Assembly: GCA_003161635.1 (NCBI GenBank)
Contig: PMOA01000098.1
Coordinates: 18,618-68,550, forward strand
Source: Limisphaerales bacterium
GTDB taxonomy: Bacteria; Verrucomicrobiota; Verrucomicrobiia; Limisphaerales; UBA11358
Reading direction: 5' to 3'
DNA: 49,933 nt
The notes beneath the pieces are model-generated. The model was not told where the DNA came from, did no database searches, and saw only the letters and a list, made by a program, of their open reading frames with translations. Below are positions 26,116 through 36,600 of the stretch, in pieces; position 1 is the first letter of the stretch; every line of letters begins with the position of its first letter. The position numbers and the translations under genes were made by a program.

Positions 26116-26460
26116 TGGTTCATGAATCGCTGCGCTTCGTCAGCCCAGAGGATGAGCAGATTGTTTTTGCCGCGCTTGGTCTTGTCACTGTCGAAGCGAC
26201 GAAGGGGGTGCTTATAAAATAACAACTTCAAAAACGTGTTCACGTATCACCGCTCCGTATGAAATTTCTGCGGTATGGTGACGCGGATGATTTTTCCCTA
26301 GCTAATTGCGGCGAAATCAAACGCGCTGGTTTCGGCACAGAACACCTCGGCGACCTCCGGCGTTGAAAGTATTGCAAATAATTGCCGATGGTTTCACGCA
26401 CGCCGCCAAGTTGCTCTAGCCAGGTGTATTCACAGGCCTCGGCAGACGCGCCAGATTATG
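26116..26460 (-). pseudogene. Decayed fragment of a conjugation-type (TraG/VirD4-like) ATPase
   Basis: On the minus strand one frame reads, from about 26370 down to 26116, 'TPEVAEVFCAETSAFDFAAIS*GKIIRV', then 'IPQKFHTER*YVNTFLKLLFYK', then 'LRRFDSDKTKRGKNNLLILW' followed by ADEAQRFMN, with two stop codons (asterisks). Upstream, after a frameshift, the frame gives EYTWLEQLGGVRETIGNYLQ. The hydrophobic run ending in ADEAQRF is a Walker-B-like DEAQ box, as in type IV coupling ATPases and related DNA-pump proteins. Such a remnant suggests that part of the island came from, or was once mobilised by, a conjugative element. The family call is from pattern memory. Confidence 0.5.
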
Positions 26461-26530
26461 TGTGCAGAGAGTCTAGCGGAGCGGATTTTCATATTTCCCA
26501 ATAAAATCACAATTTTGCTATTTTTGGTGC

Positions 26531-26994
26531 TGTGCTAGTTTTTGTGCTAGTTCCGACTCTTTTTCGAGGGCTTAAACAGGCATTGAAGATTTTGCTATAA
26601 TCACTTGAATCACCAATAAAATCAGGAGTTTTATCGTGAGGCAAGAAATGCCAAGTAGTGCTGCTAAATCCAAAAATTTACAGTTTTGAGTTATAAATTC
26701 AGGAAAGACCCTCAAAAACCTTCAGTGAAATCTTCAGTAAGAGAGTTAAAACCGGTTAAGCCGAATAGTGAAAGAGTATATTGAAATTGTTCGGCGAACC
26801 ATGTAGTTTTTAGTCGAAAAACAGGCATTAGCCGTCCGATTCCGACCCTCGCCTCCATGTTTTGCTGCGTGAGCAGCAAGGAGTTAGGCCAATCGGAACG
26901 GCCACTGTCAGTGAAAGTGTCAGTAAAATGGTGAGTGCAATCACAATTCGCCAGAACTAGCCAGAACTGCACTGAAACTCGCCCACTACTCGCT
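26531..26994 (+). other. tRNA-Cys-derived attachment site 2 with flanking 12-bp-period repeats
   Basis: Core CGATTCCGACCCTCGCCTC at 26837-26855, continuing as CATG. The upstream pair is TTCAGT at 26721 and 26733; the downstream pair is TGTCAGT at 26906 and 26918. Both have a period of 12 bp. An additional, more distant pair, TGTGCTAG at 26531 and 26543, has the same period and may be the relic of an older site. The left-end motif CGCCCACTACTCGCT is at 26980-26994. The sequence between core and upstream pair (GAGTTAAAA...GGTTAAGCCGAAT...) is related to the equivalent part of site 3 but not to sites 1 and 4. Confidence 0.75.
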
Positions 26995-27188
26995 AAGGCG
27001 GGGGCCCCTGAAAGGGTCAAGTGCGCGTCAGCAATTTGCGACTGCCATTGCGCGATTTTCACTTCGTATTCCTGAAGCGCGAACCGAATGCGCAGGAGCA
27101 AAACGAAGTCCGCCGCCGAGAGCCTTCGCTTCTCGCCGGACTTCACCAGCTTCCGACCTCGCCACCTTGATTCGTAGGCAATCATCAT
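26980..27188 (-). other. Possible remnant of a small gene
   Basis: Reading the minus strand from an ATG at 27188 gives MMIAYESRWRGRKLVKSGEK, then RRLSAADFVLLLRIRFALQE and a Gln/Ala-rich helix, before the frame runs into the attachment-site repeat. The composition (basic, amphipathic helices) is protein-like and the frame is open for about 70 codons, but I know no family for it and the end is not natural. The rest of 26047-27371 holds the ATPase relic and site 2. Confidence 0.25.
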
Positions 27189-27371
27189 CGTCGCGCTTGC
27201 AGCGTTCGTCTGGTTTGCTCGCAAATGGAGCAATCTACTTGCGTCGCCGTCAAAAACGTCGGCCCTCAAATAATTATTGCTCTGCGTCGGAGGCGGTTAA
27301 TAGAATTTATACTTTAATTTCTTGCTTCTAATTGGCGAAGGACGATGATTTGGCATGAACTGGCTTAACCC

Positions 27372-30300
27372 ATGCAATTGACCGAGCCATTTTGGCATAG
27401 GCGGGACGTTGTCAAAGTCAAACCCAAGCGATGTTGCTTTGGGCGCTTCCGGATTATTTCCTGCAGCCTGGTTTTGTTCCTGGGCGGGTTCAGTGCCACC
27501 AGCCTCCATGCTCAGCCGGGTGCCGGCGCGGCGCTCCGCTTCGGCAACACTAATGCCTTGGTGCAAGTCGCCCACAATACCAATTTCAACGGCTATCCCT
27601 TCACGGTGTCCGCGTGGTTTCGGACCACCAACGGTGCCGCTATCGTTCAGGGTATTGCGAGCAAATACCTGGATGGATCCGGCAATGGCTGGGTCCTGGT
27701 GGTGCAAAACGGTAAACTGCGCGGATTCAATTATCGCTCCTTCGCGAATTACGCCATTGACGCCACGTCGTTGGCGACGGTGTCTGACGGATTCTGGCAT
27801 CACGCAGCCTTGGTAGTGGATGCCTCGGGCGGAAAAATGTTCCTGGACGGCGTGGCGTTCACCTCAAGTGCGTGGGTTGGCGCGGCGGGGGGCACAACTT
27901 CCACTGAGCCGTTGGTTGTTGGCCGCTATTCCACTTCCGTCTTCCCGAGTTTCTCCGGCGACATCGATGAAGTCGCTTATTGGAACCGCGCGCTGAGTGT
28001 TAACGAACTCAATTACCTCAAGCACCGGCGCCTCAACGGTAATGAGAACGGCTTGGTGGGCCTTTGGCATTTTAACGAAGGTGTCGGCGCCACCACCGCC
28101 GACGCCACGGGGCATGGTTACACCGGCGCGCTTTCCAACAATCCTGTTTGGGTTACTTCGACCGCACCGCTGGTGTTCAACCCGGTGGCGGGCACCGCAG
28201 TTTTGCTCGACGGCATTAATGGTTTTGTGACGGTTCCACACCAGTCGGACCTGGATGCTTACCCGTTTACTGCCTCAACGTGGTTCCGCACCACCAATGG
28301 CGCAAACGTCGTTCAAGGTCTTGTCACCAAATCCGTGGACACTGGCAATGCCTGGAGTTTGATCGTTCAGGGTGGGCGCCTGCGCGGTTTCTACTACCGG
28401 TCGTCTCTCAATTTCGCGGTGGACGCTCTCTCGGCGGCTTCGGTGGCGGACGGTTACTGGCATCATGCCGCGTTGACAGTGGATGCGTCGGGCGGAAAAC
28501 TTTTTCTCGACGGAGTCGTCGTGGGTTCCAGCGCCTGGACCGGCCCGGCCGGCCCCATGACTCTCACAGACCCAGTTCAAATTGGTAGATACTTCAATTA
28601 CACAACGCCGTTTATGGGAGTGATTGATGAAGTAACCGTCTGGAATCGCGCGCTCACGGCCAGCGAGATTGTGGCCATGAAAAATGTCCCGCTCGCCGGC
28701 AGTGAAAGCGGACTGGTTGCATATTGGCGGTTCGATGACGCCACGGGAACCACCGCCGCCGATGCCACCGGCTTGGGTCACACTGGAACACTGACCAATG
28801 GCGCAGCCTGGACCGGCTCGACAGCACTTCTCGGCGACGGCACTTCAGCCATCCACACGACGCTGGGCATGGCGCAATGGACGCGCCGGTTTGCCGTGCA
28901 AACCAGCCCCGGGCAAAATGGTTTCACTGCGAGCGCGCCGTTCTGGGTGCGGCGGCTGGATGACTTTGGTGCCCCGGGCGGTAACACCAGCGTCCAAGTG
29001 AATCTGCAATCCGCCTTGCAGGGCACGCTGGCAGGGGCCATACCGTTGGTGAACAACACCACGCAGTTCAATTTTTCGTTACCGCCATATAATGCTGTGG
29101 TGCCACCGGTCAGTTATGGCAGCAGTCCGCAATCACCGGTGCTTACGGTTCAGCCGCAGCCGGGCACGCAGCTTGATTCGGTGAATGATTCATTTCAGCT
29201 CGGCGTTACGGAAACGGACAGCGTCAACAGTGGACCGGTGCTTGCCGCCGATGACCTCGCCCTGGCACCCGTAAAATTATTGCACTTCAATGGCCATGTC
29301 TTCTTCGGCCCCATTGATGCCGTGCTCACCAATCTCGCCAACGCGCCGCCACTTGGCGCAATCACTCCGCCTTCTTATCTGCAAACGCAATTGCAAATCA
29401 GTCCAGGGGGCGCGTTTCTGGCGATCGCGCCCGGCTTCACGTTCGGCGGTGGCGCGGCATTCAACGTGAATCTCGGCGCGAATGGTTACGCCACCAACCT
29501 CAACGGCAGCTTCAGCCTCGCCAATGCCACCCAATTCTTCCAGACCAATGGCATTCGCTATCGCCTCCCCGGCGCGTCGCTCAACGCCTCGGGATTGACG
29601 GCCACCAGTCTCGAAGCGTGGTTCCCCGCTGGCTTTGGCATGGCGATCAGCACCAATGTTCGCGCCATGACGCCCTTTGCGGTGAAAACCAACATCGTGC
29701 TCGGCCCGGACCTGCTACCCACGACCCCGACGGTCACTTTCACGGCGGCCTCTTACGGCACCAACCGGCTTTACTTCGCCGAGGACACGAAGCCGTTGTT
29801 CATCGGCGCGGCCCAGATTGAATGGCACATTCCGCAGGGCGAATTTTATCTGGCGCAGGCCGACACGCTGAAATTTGTCCGCCAACAAGAAGATGATGAT
29901 TTGTCCGCGCAACGGCCCAACCTCGTCGAACCGTTGGCTGGAGAGCGGATTTCCAACGACGGTTATTATCACAATGTCACTTCGTCCGCCGGCGTGCCGG
30001 TTTACGTCCGGCCCGATGCGAATGGAGCGGCGCTGTTGACGCTGCAGGCGACGCTGCAGGAAACCGAATTTCGTCCGCACTTTCCTTACCTGAGCACCCC
30101 GATTGGCGGCCATGTCCCGGTCGTCGGCGGCGTGCTGACCATTTCAAATGATTTCGTTGTCCCGGCCGGCAGTTATCTTTTGCTGGCGGGTTCAGTGCCC
30201 GTGCCCTATGCGCGCGATTGTCCGCCGGAAGGCGGTTGCAGCAGTTCGCCGACGATTGGTCCGCAGGTGCTGGCTTTCACCGCGCCGCCGGGCCACCTGG

Positions 30301-33300
30301 GTTTGGGCGAACTCGGCTTTACGCCGGACGGTGGGTTGCTGGCGGAAGGCACGATTCCAGCCGCGAATCTGACCTGGGGATTTGCCGGTGGCGCCGATTA
30401 TTGTCAGCGCACTTCTGACGTGTCGGCTGGCGCGTATCATGTGCCCGGCACATTTCTGCGTGGCGATCAAAGCCAGGAAGCGGACTCGCAACGCCCCGCC
30501 GTGCTGCTGTTCACCGGCTGGGGTCAGCCGGGCAACACCGCCTACAGCGAGCGGCCCTACTCCTCGGCCTACGCTGACGGCTTCGCGAATTACGCCGGGC
30601 TGAATTTCCGCGCGCCGGCCACGGGGCGGAGTTTCATCGCCGGGATGAACGCCGGACCTTATCCGCTCACCACGCGCTCCAAGTATTACGTTCGTTACGG
30701 CGGCGTCAGCGGCATTCACGAAGCGGCGAGTTTCCCGGCCGACCTCGCGCTTTACGGCTATGCTTTCAGTTTCCAAACTTACCGGCTGTCCTATCTCGAC
30801 AGCGCCAATTATGAGTCGCGCACGGACGGCCAGGTCGCCCTGCCGTATCCTTCGGCTTTCAACGTGGAATTTGAGCGGATGAAATTCCTCTGTCGCGGCA
30901 ACCTCGATTCGGCGCAATTGCCGGCGAACATCGGCACGAAGCACCTGGCCTATTGGAACACGGACCTCAAGCCGCTGACCCTGCAATTCAAACCCATGAC
31001 CGGCGACCCGTGCAGCCTCACGACCCGCTATCTGGTGCTCGGCGTCGAAACCAAGCTGCCGTTCATCCCGCAGGCGTTCCAGACCGCGCTGGCCTTCAAG
31101 TATACCGGCAATCTGGCCACCGACGTGACGGCGGTGGAAGGCGTGGATTCCCGCTTTCCCGTGCCCGCCAATTTGAGTTTGCAGGGATCGGGCGGAAGTT
31201 TTTATCCGCTCACCACCGCCGCGGAAGCTTACTTCAACAACTGGGAAACGCCCGGCCGGCCTGAAGCCGGATTTTACAATCTGGTGGGGCGCGTCCGCGT
31301 GCCGTTTTTCCGCGACGTGAAGGTCCAACTGCATATCACGCCCACCACGGCGGACACGGCGCACATTGACATCCTCGGCGGCTGGCCGGCGGAGGAAGGC
31401 AGCGGCGTCAACCGGGGCTGGAACATCGGCTCGCAAAATTATTTCAACACCGCCAAGTTCGACCCGAACCACGACGGCTGGCCCGCGGGGATGACCCTTG
31501 GCAACTATCTCAATCCGGGGGATGATCAATTCCATCCGCGCGCGCAGCAGAACTGGATTGACGTGGCGTTTTTCGATTATCCGCTCGCCTGGAATTCCGT
31601 GCTGCGCGAGTTTGCCGGGTATGCTCCCGCGACGGTGGTCTTGCCGGTGATTGACGTGGACAGCCGGCTCAAGGAACTCACGCCCGGCAAGGTGGACCTG
31701 GATTTCGCGCAGGATCTCAACCTGCAATTGCCGCGCGTCAAGGTGCTGGATTTTGCCAATGACGCTTTGAATGAACTCAACTCCCCGCTTGATTCGGTCT
31801 CCAGCGCCATCCAATCCCAACTCGCGGGCCTCAGCACCTTGGGACTGACCAGCGGCTTCCGCAGCCTGCAAAACGTGCTGCGCGAAAACCCCGAAGGCTT
31901 CTTCCGCCCCCTGCTCGAACCGGCTCTCAATCTGGCGGTGGACAAAATCTACACCAACCTTACCGCCCAACTCGCCTCGGGAAACAAGGCGATGCTGCTG
32001 GCCAATGCGCCGAGCATCGTCATGGACGGCAACAACGGATTGCAAAGCGCCATCATGAATCTCAACGGCACTGCGGTCCAGGCCGGCACGCTGCTGAACC
32101 AGTTGGATCACACCTTTGCCGACGTGGACGAGACGGTCGGGCTGTTCGTGAATGTGCTGGGCAAGGACAGCGGCGGCAACCGCCACGCCGTGCGCGCCAT
32201 CATTCAGAAACTGGCGCAGGACCAGGGGCCGGTGCTTGGGTTTGTGGGCAGCCTGGCCGATTCGTTCGTCAACGACCTGCTGCAGGATCTCGAGCCAACG
32301 CTGGCGAACATCGAAAGCCAGTTGACGCAACTGCGCACCCAGTTCAGCCAGTTGCGTTCGCAGGTCACCGGCGTCTCGGGTGATTTCGCCATGGCCCTCA
32401 ACGCCGCCAATCACTCGCCGGGAGTGCAAACTTATTTGCAGCAGGCGGGTGCCGGCGTGGCGACGATGCTCAACTCCAGTGTCGGACCGGCGGGAGATTA
32501 TTTCACGGCCGATCCCGCGCGGGCGAAGCGCGAGATTCGCGAGCGGCTGGTCGTCACGTTTCTCGGCTCGCCGCTGCCAGGCGCGTATCAGACGGCGTTC
32601 CGTCAGTTCCTGTCGGACCCTAACGCCCAACTGACCCAACTGACAGACGTGTTGTTTGACCAGGTGAACAACGCGATCCGTGACGCGCTGAGTTCGCAGA
32701 TCGCCGGCACCCAGGATGGCAAGTTCAAAAGCATGAAGGGCGGGCGACTGATGAGCGGTTCGCTGCTTTCGGCGAAAATCCGCGGCGCCCCCACCTTCGA
32801 GGGCGATTCGCTCCGCCGCATTCATCTGGATGCCGCCATTCAAATGAACTTGCCGGATGAAATGAATTTCACGGCCTACATGGACATCAAGGAGCTGAAC
32901 TCCGCGACCACGCCGATCAGTTGCATTCCCCCCGGTGCGCCGGCAGCGGAAGTGACGATCGGCGCGCGGGACGTGTCGTTGGACTGGCTGGGCGTAACCC
33001 CGGGCGAACCGCTCAAATTGAGTGTGGAGGCAAGATGGACGCTGCAAAGCGGCAACGTGCTGGGCGTGGGCGGCATGTTCGACGTGAACGGCAAGATCGG
33101 ATTCAAGGGCTGCAGCATCAATGATTTTGGCGCGACGCTCGCGTTTGGACAGACGGAGAATTATTTCGCAGCCAAGGCCGGGGCGACGGTTCTGGTCCTG
33201 GGCATCCCGGTGGATTTCACGGCGGGAATTTTCGCGGGCCGGGCCTGCTCGCTAGACCCGCTCCGGTTCGTAGATCCGGAAGTCGAAGACGTGCTGATTG

Positions 33301-33686
33301 TGAAGGCGGACGAGTTCACTGGTGTTTATCTTGCGTTCGGCGGCTCGCTTTCGCTTTCGGATATTTTGTTCGGCGGCTCGAGTTGTGTGCTCGATGTCGG
33401 TGCGCACGTCAACGGCGCCTTGTATTATCAGGGCGGACCGCGCTTCGGCAGCATCGGCGGCCGGCAGGCGGTCGGCGTGGATGTGAGCCTGATTTGCATC
33501 ATCAGCGCCTCGGCGGATTGGGCAACGGCGATGAGGCTGGACAGCGCGGGCAAATTAACTATTCAGGGATCCGCGCGCCTCTGCGGCAAAATCGGCGCGT
33601 GCCCGTTTTGCCTCAAAGCCTGCAAGTCGCTCAAGGTCACCGGCGTGGTGACCGATGGCGGCGTTGATTACGACATTGATTTTTGA
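27372..33686 (+). CDS. Giant secreted protein with two LamG domains (2104 aa)
   Basis: First of three coupled genes. After a signal segment (about residues 27-47, ending SLHAQ) come two LamG-type jelly rolls (about 50-245 and 272-465) that share 'VQVAHNTNFNGYPFTVSAWF'-like openings and 'IDEVAYWNRALS' endings. The following ~900 residues are beta-rich with no family I can name. Residues about 1450-1700 contain long helices or a coiled coil (for example IESQLTQLRTQFSQLRSQV near 1650), followed by a beta-rich, Cys-containing C-terminus (CGKIGACPFCLKAC near 2075). The size and LamG pair suggest a surface adhesin or part of a surface assembly. No catalytic motif was found. Its stop overlaps the TTG start of the next gene. 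Confidence 0.75.
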   Translation: MQLTEPFWHRRDVVKVKPKRCCFGRFRIISCSLVLFLGGFSATSLHAQPGAGAALRFGNTNALVQVAHNTNFNGYPFTVSAWFRTTNGAAIVQGIASKYLDGSGNGWVLVVQNGKLRGFNYRSFANYAIDATSLATVSDGFWHHAALVVDASGGKMFLDGVAFTSSAWVGAAGGTTSTEPLVVGRYSTSVFPSFSGDIDEVAYWNRALSVNELNYLKHRRLNGNENGLVGLWHFNEGVGATTADATGHGYTGALSNNPVWVTSTAPLVFNPVAGTAVLLDGINGFVTVPHQSDLDAYPFTASTWFRTTNGANVVQGLVTKSVDTGNAWSLIVQGGRLRGFYYRSSLNFAVDALSAASVADGYWHHAALTVDASGGKLFLDGVVVGSSAWTGPAGPMTLTDPVQIGRYFNYTTPFMGVIDEVTVWNRALTASEIVAMKNVPLAGSESGLVAYWRFDDATGTTAADATGLGHTGTLTNGAAWTGSTALLGDGTSAIHTTLGMAQWTRRFAVQTSPGQNGFTASAPFWVRRLDDFGAPGGNTSVQVNLQSALQGTLAGAIPLVNNTTQFNFSLPPYNAVVPPVSYGSSPQSPVLTVQPQPGTQLDSVNDSFQLGVTETDSVNSGPVLAADDLALAPVKLLHFNGHVFFGPIDAVLTNLANAPPLGAITPPSYLQTQLQISPGGAFLAIAPGFTFGGGAAFNVNLGANGYATNLNGSFSLANATQFFQTNGIRYRLPGASLNASGLTATSLEAWFPAGFGMAISTNVRAMTPFAVKTNIVLGPDLLPTTPTVTFTAASYGTNRLYFAEDTKPLFIGAAQIEWHIPQGEFYLAQADTLKFVRQQEDDDLSAQRPNLVEPLAGERISNDGYYHNVTSSAGVPVYVRPDANGAALLTLQATLQETEFRPHFPYLSTPIGGHVPVVGGVLTISNDFVVPAGSYLLLAGSVPVPYARDCPPEGGCSSSPTIGPQVLAFTAPPGHLGLGELGFTPDGGLLAEGTIPAANLTWGFAGGADYCQRTSDVSAGAYHVPGTFLRGDQSQEADSQRPAVLLFTGWGQPGNTAYSERPYSSAYADGFANYAGLNFRAPATGRSFIAGMNAGPYPLTTRSKYYVRYGGVSGIHEAASFPADLALYGYAFSFQTYRLSYLDSANYESRTDGQVALPYPSAFNVEFERMKFLCRGNLDSAQLPANIGTKHLAYWNTDLKPLTLQFKPMTGDPCSLTTRYLVLGVETKLPFIPQAFQTALAFKYTGNLATDVTAVEGVDSRFPVPANLSLQGSGGSFYPLTTAAEAYFNNWETPGRPEAGFYNLVGRVRVPFFRDVKVQLHITPTTADTAHIDILGGWPAEEGSGVNRGWNIGSQNYFNTAKFDPNHDGWPAGMTLGNYLNPGDDQFHPRAQQNWIDVAFFDYPLAWNSVLREFAGYAPATVVLPVIDVDSRLKELTPGKVDLDFAQDLNLQLPRVKVLDFANDALNELNSPLDSVSSAIQSQLAGLSTLGLTSGFRSLQNVLRENPEGFFRPLLEPALNLAVDKIYTNLTAQLASGNKAMLLANAPSIVMDGNNGLQSAIMNLNGTAVQAGTLLNQLDHTFADVDETVGLFVNVLGKDSGGNRHAVRAIIQKLAQDQGPVLGFVGSLADSFVNDLLQDLEPTLANIESQLTQLRTQFSQLRSQVTGVSGDFAMALNAANHSPGVQTYLQQAGAGVATMLNSSVGPAGDYFTADPARAKREIRERLVVTFLGSPLPGAYQTAFRQFLSDPNAQLTQLTDVLFDQVNNAIRDALSSQIAGTQDGKFKSMKGGRLMSGSLLSAKIRGAPTFEGDSLRRIHLDAAIQMNLPDEMNFTAYMDIKELNSATTPISCIPPGAPAAEVTIGARDVSLDWLGVTPGEPLKLSVEARWTLQSGNVLGVGGMFDVNGKIGFKGCSINDFGATLAFGQTENYFAAKAGATVLVLGIPVDFTAGIFAGRACSLDPLRFVDPEVEDVLIVKADEFTGVYLAFGGSLSLSDILFGGSSCVLDVGAHVNGALYYQGGPRFGSIGGRQAVGVDVSLICIISASADWATAMRLDSAGKLTIQGSARLCGKIGACPFCLKACKSLKVTGVVTDGGVDYDIDF

Positions 33687-36600
33687 AACCTGTGAATTCC
33701 AGACATCCAACATCGAACATTCAACAACCAACACCCAAAGCGCTGAACGGCCGTGCTGCCTTTCCTGTGTGGTGTGCGTTGTTGGCGGTTGTCTGTTTCG
33801 GTTCGCTTTTTCCCGCCGCCACCTTCGCGCAAACCGCGCTTTCCAATCTCGTCTTCGCCGTCGGCACGACGTGGCAAGACAACGCCAGCCATCAATGGTC
33901 CTACGTCCTGCTCGACAGTTCGGACGGCCTCGTGCTGGCGGGGCGGCGCTTCGCCGTGTTCGGCAAAACAGGCACCGCCAGCAGCACGAATTCATTCACG
34001 CAGCGTGGCACGATGTTCCGGCAGACCGATGCGACCGCCATCGCCGCAATCCTGAATCAATCGGTCGCGCTGGGCGACGATCTCAATTCGTTGAGCGACG
34101 GCCTGAATCTGATGTTCCGTAATGTTCCCGGCATTACCAACCAACCCCTCGCACAAAAAGTCCTGAGCGCTTTTCAGGTCGCCGCCACCAACGAGGAAAG
34201 CGACCAACTGCTTTCCTTGATGGGTAAGGGACACCCTGGCTTGAATCGCTGCCTGGGCCTTGCGTTTGCGGAGCAGGTGACCAACGTGACCACTTACGAG
34301 GTGCGCGAACCAGATTCCGCCGGCACGCCCGGCGATGTGATTGGCCGGGTGACCGTGATTCCCGGCGCGCCGGTGATCCTGCCCGCGCCCGGCAGGCCAT
34401 TCCAAGTGGTTACCAATAATCCGAGCGACCATTTGCGTGTGCGATTGCGCTGGGGGGCGCCGCTGGAATTGCGCCGCCTCGCGCCGTTGCAATTCGGCTA
34501 CAATGTCTGGCGCATCGCGCGCACGGACGCCGAAGCCGCCCACTTCGATGTGAATCCGCCCTCCACCGCGCAACTCACCGCGGACTCACACTTCGTCCGC
34601 GCCAATCTGGCGGCGGTGATGCCGTCGGCTGAACTGGACTTGGGCGGCGGTCTGGGCGGCGCGGAAAATCTTGCTGACCGACTGACCTATTTCTTTTCCG
34701 ATACGGGCCGCATGACCGGCGGTGCGTTCACCGATGGCCAGGAATTTTATTACTTCGTCACGGCGCGGGACCTTCTGGGTCGCGATGGCCTGGTGTCCTT
34801 CGGCGGTCTGGCCCGCGCCTGCCGCCGTCTGCCCCCCGCACCGCCCACGGACGTGCGCGTGGAGAACACCGTGCTGCCCGGTTCGACCAACGCGCCGCGC
34901 TTGCTGGTCTCCTGGCAACAGAACACCAACCCGACCAACGCAGTCACGCACTATTGGATTTATCGGTGGACCAACCCATCAATGGTCCTGGTAAATGACG
35001 CGAACCCGACCAACGGAATCGTTGGTATCGTGCCGCAACTCGGCGGCACCAATCGCAATTCCTTTCTCGACACCTCGACCGGCGCGCTGACGAACGCGAA
35101 CCTGACCAACGTGTGGTATACGATTCGTGCGGTCAGCGTGGCGGCGTGTGATCCGCTGTTGTCGCCGCACAGTCCGCCCGCCTGGGGCGTATTGCGGCAA
35201 CGCGATGCGCCATTGGCAACTACGGGCGAGGTGTTGGGCAGTTGCGGCACACCGGTGGTGATGTTCCAAAATTTTGCGACCAACGCCATCCCGGCGGACC
35301 CGCAGACTTGGAATTTTCGGCTCACCTGTGTGCGACGCGACCCGGGCATCACGTGGGTGCAGTTTGCGATTACCAACACCGTGACGGGCTTGAGCACCCA
35401 GGCGACCACCATCGGCCCGGTGTATTTTCCACCCAGCGATGACACAGCGCAATTGGATTACCCGCTGCCTGCCGGCGACCTGCTTATTCACACGCTTCAG
35501 GTCGGCTGCATCGTGGGCACGGCTTACGACCAGGTTTCCGCCGCTGCCAACTGCACGATGCTCGCGCCCGTGCCGGCGGCCGAGCAGCATGAGGCGATAT
35601 TCTACGCCGGCCAATTGTTGGCCACCGCTTTGAGCGCCGACGATCCACTGCTCGCCGTGCTGAACAACGGGAACACCGCCTGTTATCCCGGGAACAATGC
35701 CACGGTTGACGCCAGCGGCATGGTGGCGATGACGTTCAATACGGGGCCGGTGCCCTTGCTGGTCCAAGCGTTCACCAGCAATACGTGGCATCAACTCGGT
35801 ATCGTCACGCCGGATGCAAACCAAGTCTATTGGGTTTCTTACCCCGCCTGTCTCATCGGACCCTTGCCGCCCTTCCGGGGTTGCGTCGTGAATCTGCCCA
35901 GCGACGGCGGTTGCGACCAGCACGTCGCGCGCGCGGCGGCCGACGGCCCGGTGGCACCCTTGCGCGTGCGCTTCCGGCTCACGCCCCGCACGCGCGAATA
36001 TCGTGTGTATCGCCGCGCGGACGACGGGCCGCTGACATTGTTTGCGCAGGGCGCGGCGCTTTATGATCCGGCGAATACAAACAAGCTCATCGAGGCGAAG
36101 GACGATGCGATGCCGGCGAGTCCAACGCGCCTCTGCTACTATGTGCAGTTGCTCGACAACCAGGGCCACGGTAGCCCGCTGGCCTTGGTCGGGTGCAAAG
36201 CCGTAGGGGCTTTGCCCCGGCCGATCATGGCCGAACCACAGCCGCTCGGCGCGGTGGGGAATCCGCAAGTGATGTTAAACTGGTTCTGCCCGACGTCCGG
36301 TGTAACGCGGTTCGAAATTAAAATCAGCCGCGTGGATCCGCCCTCGCCCTCGGCGGCCAGTGGTTTCGCCAGTTTGATTGCGACGCCTTACAGCCCCCAT
36401 AACCCGTTCGCAAGCTATCTGGGTCTGACCAAACAAAAGACTTCGTTATCCATTTTTCGCGAAGCCCAAATGACGACACCGATCGGTCCGGGCTTTGGCC
36501 CGGGACCGCAGTTCACCCTCACTGCCACCGTGCTGGCGAACGTGGCTTTTGATATTTCGGTTTCTGCAGTAGATGCCCAAGGCATCATCGGCCCGCCTTC

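Noticed and set aside
30192-33047. A 951-codon open frame on the minus strand
   Set aside because: It is antisense to the 2104-aa gene, Arg/Gln/His-rich and without any family-like motif; GC-rich codon use on the plus strand keeps the opposite frame open.
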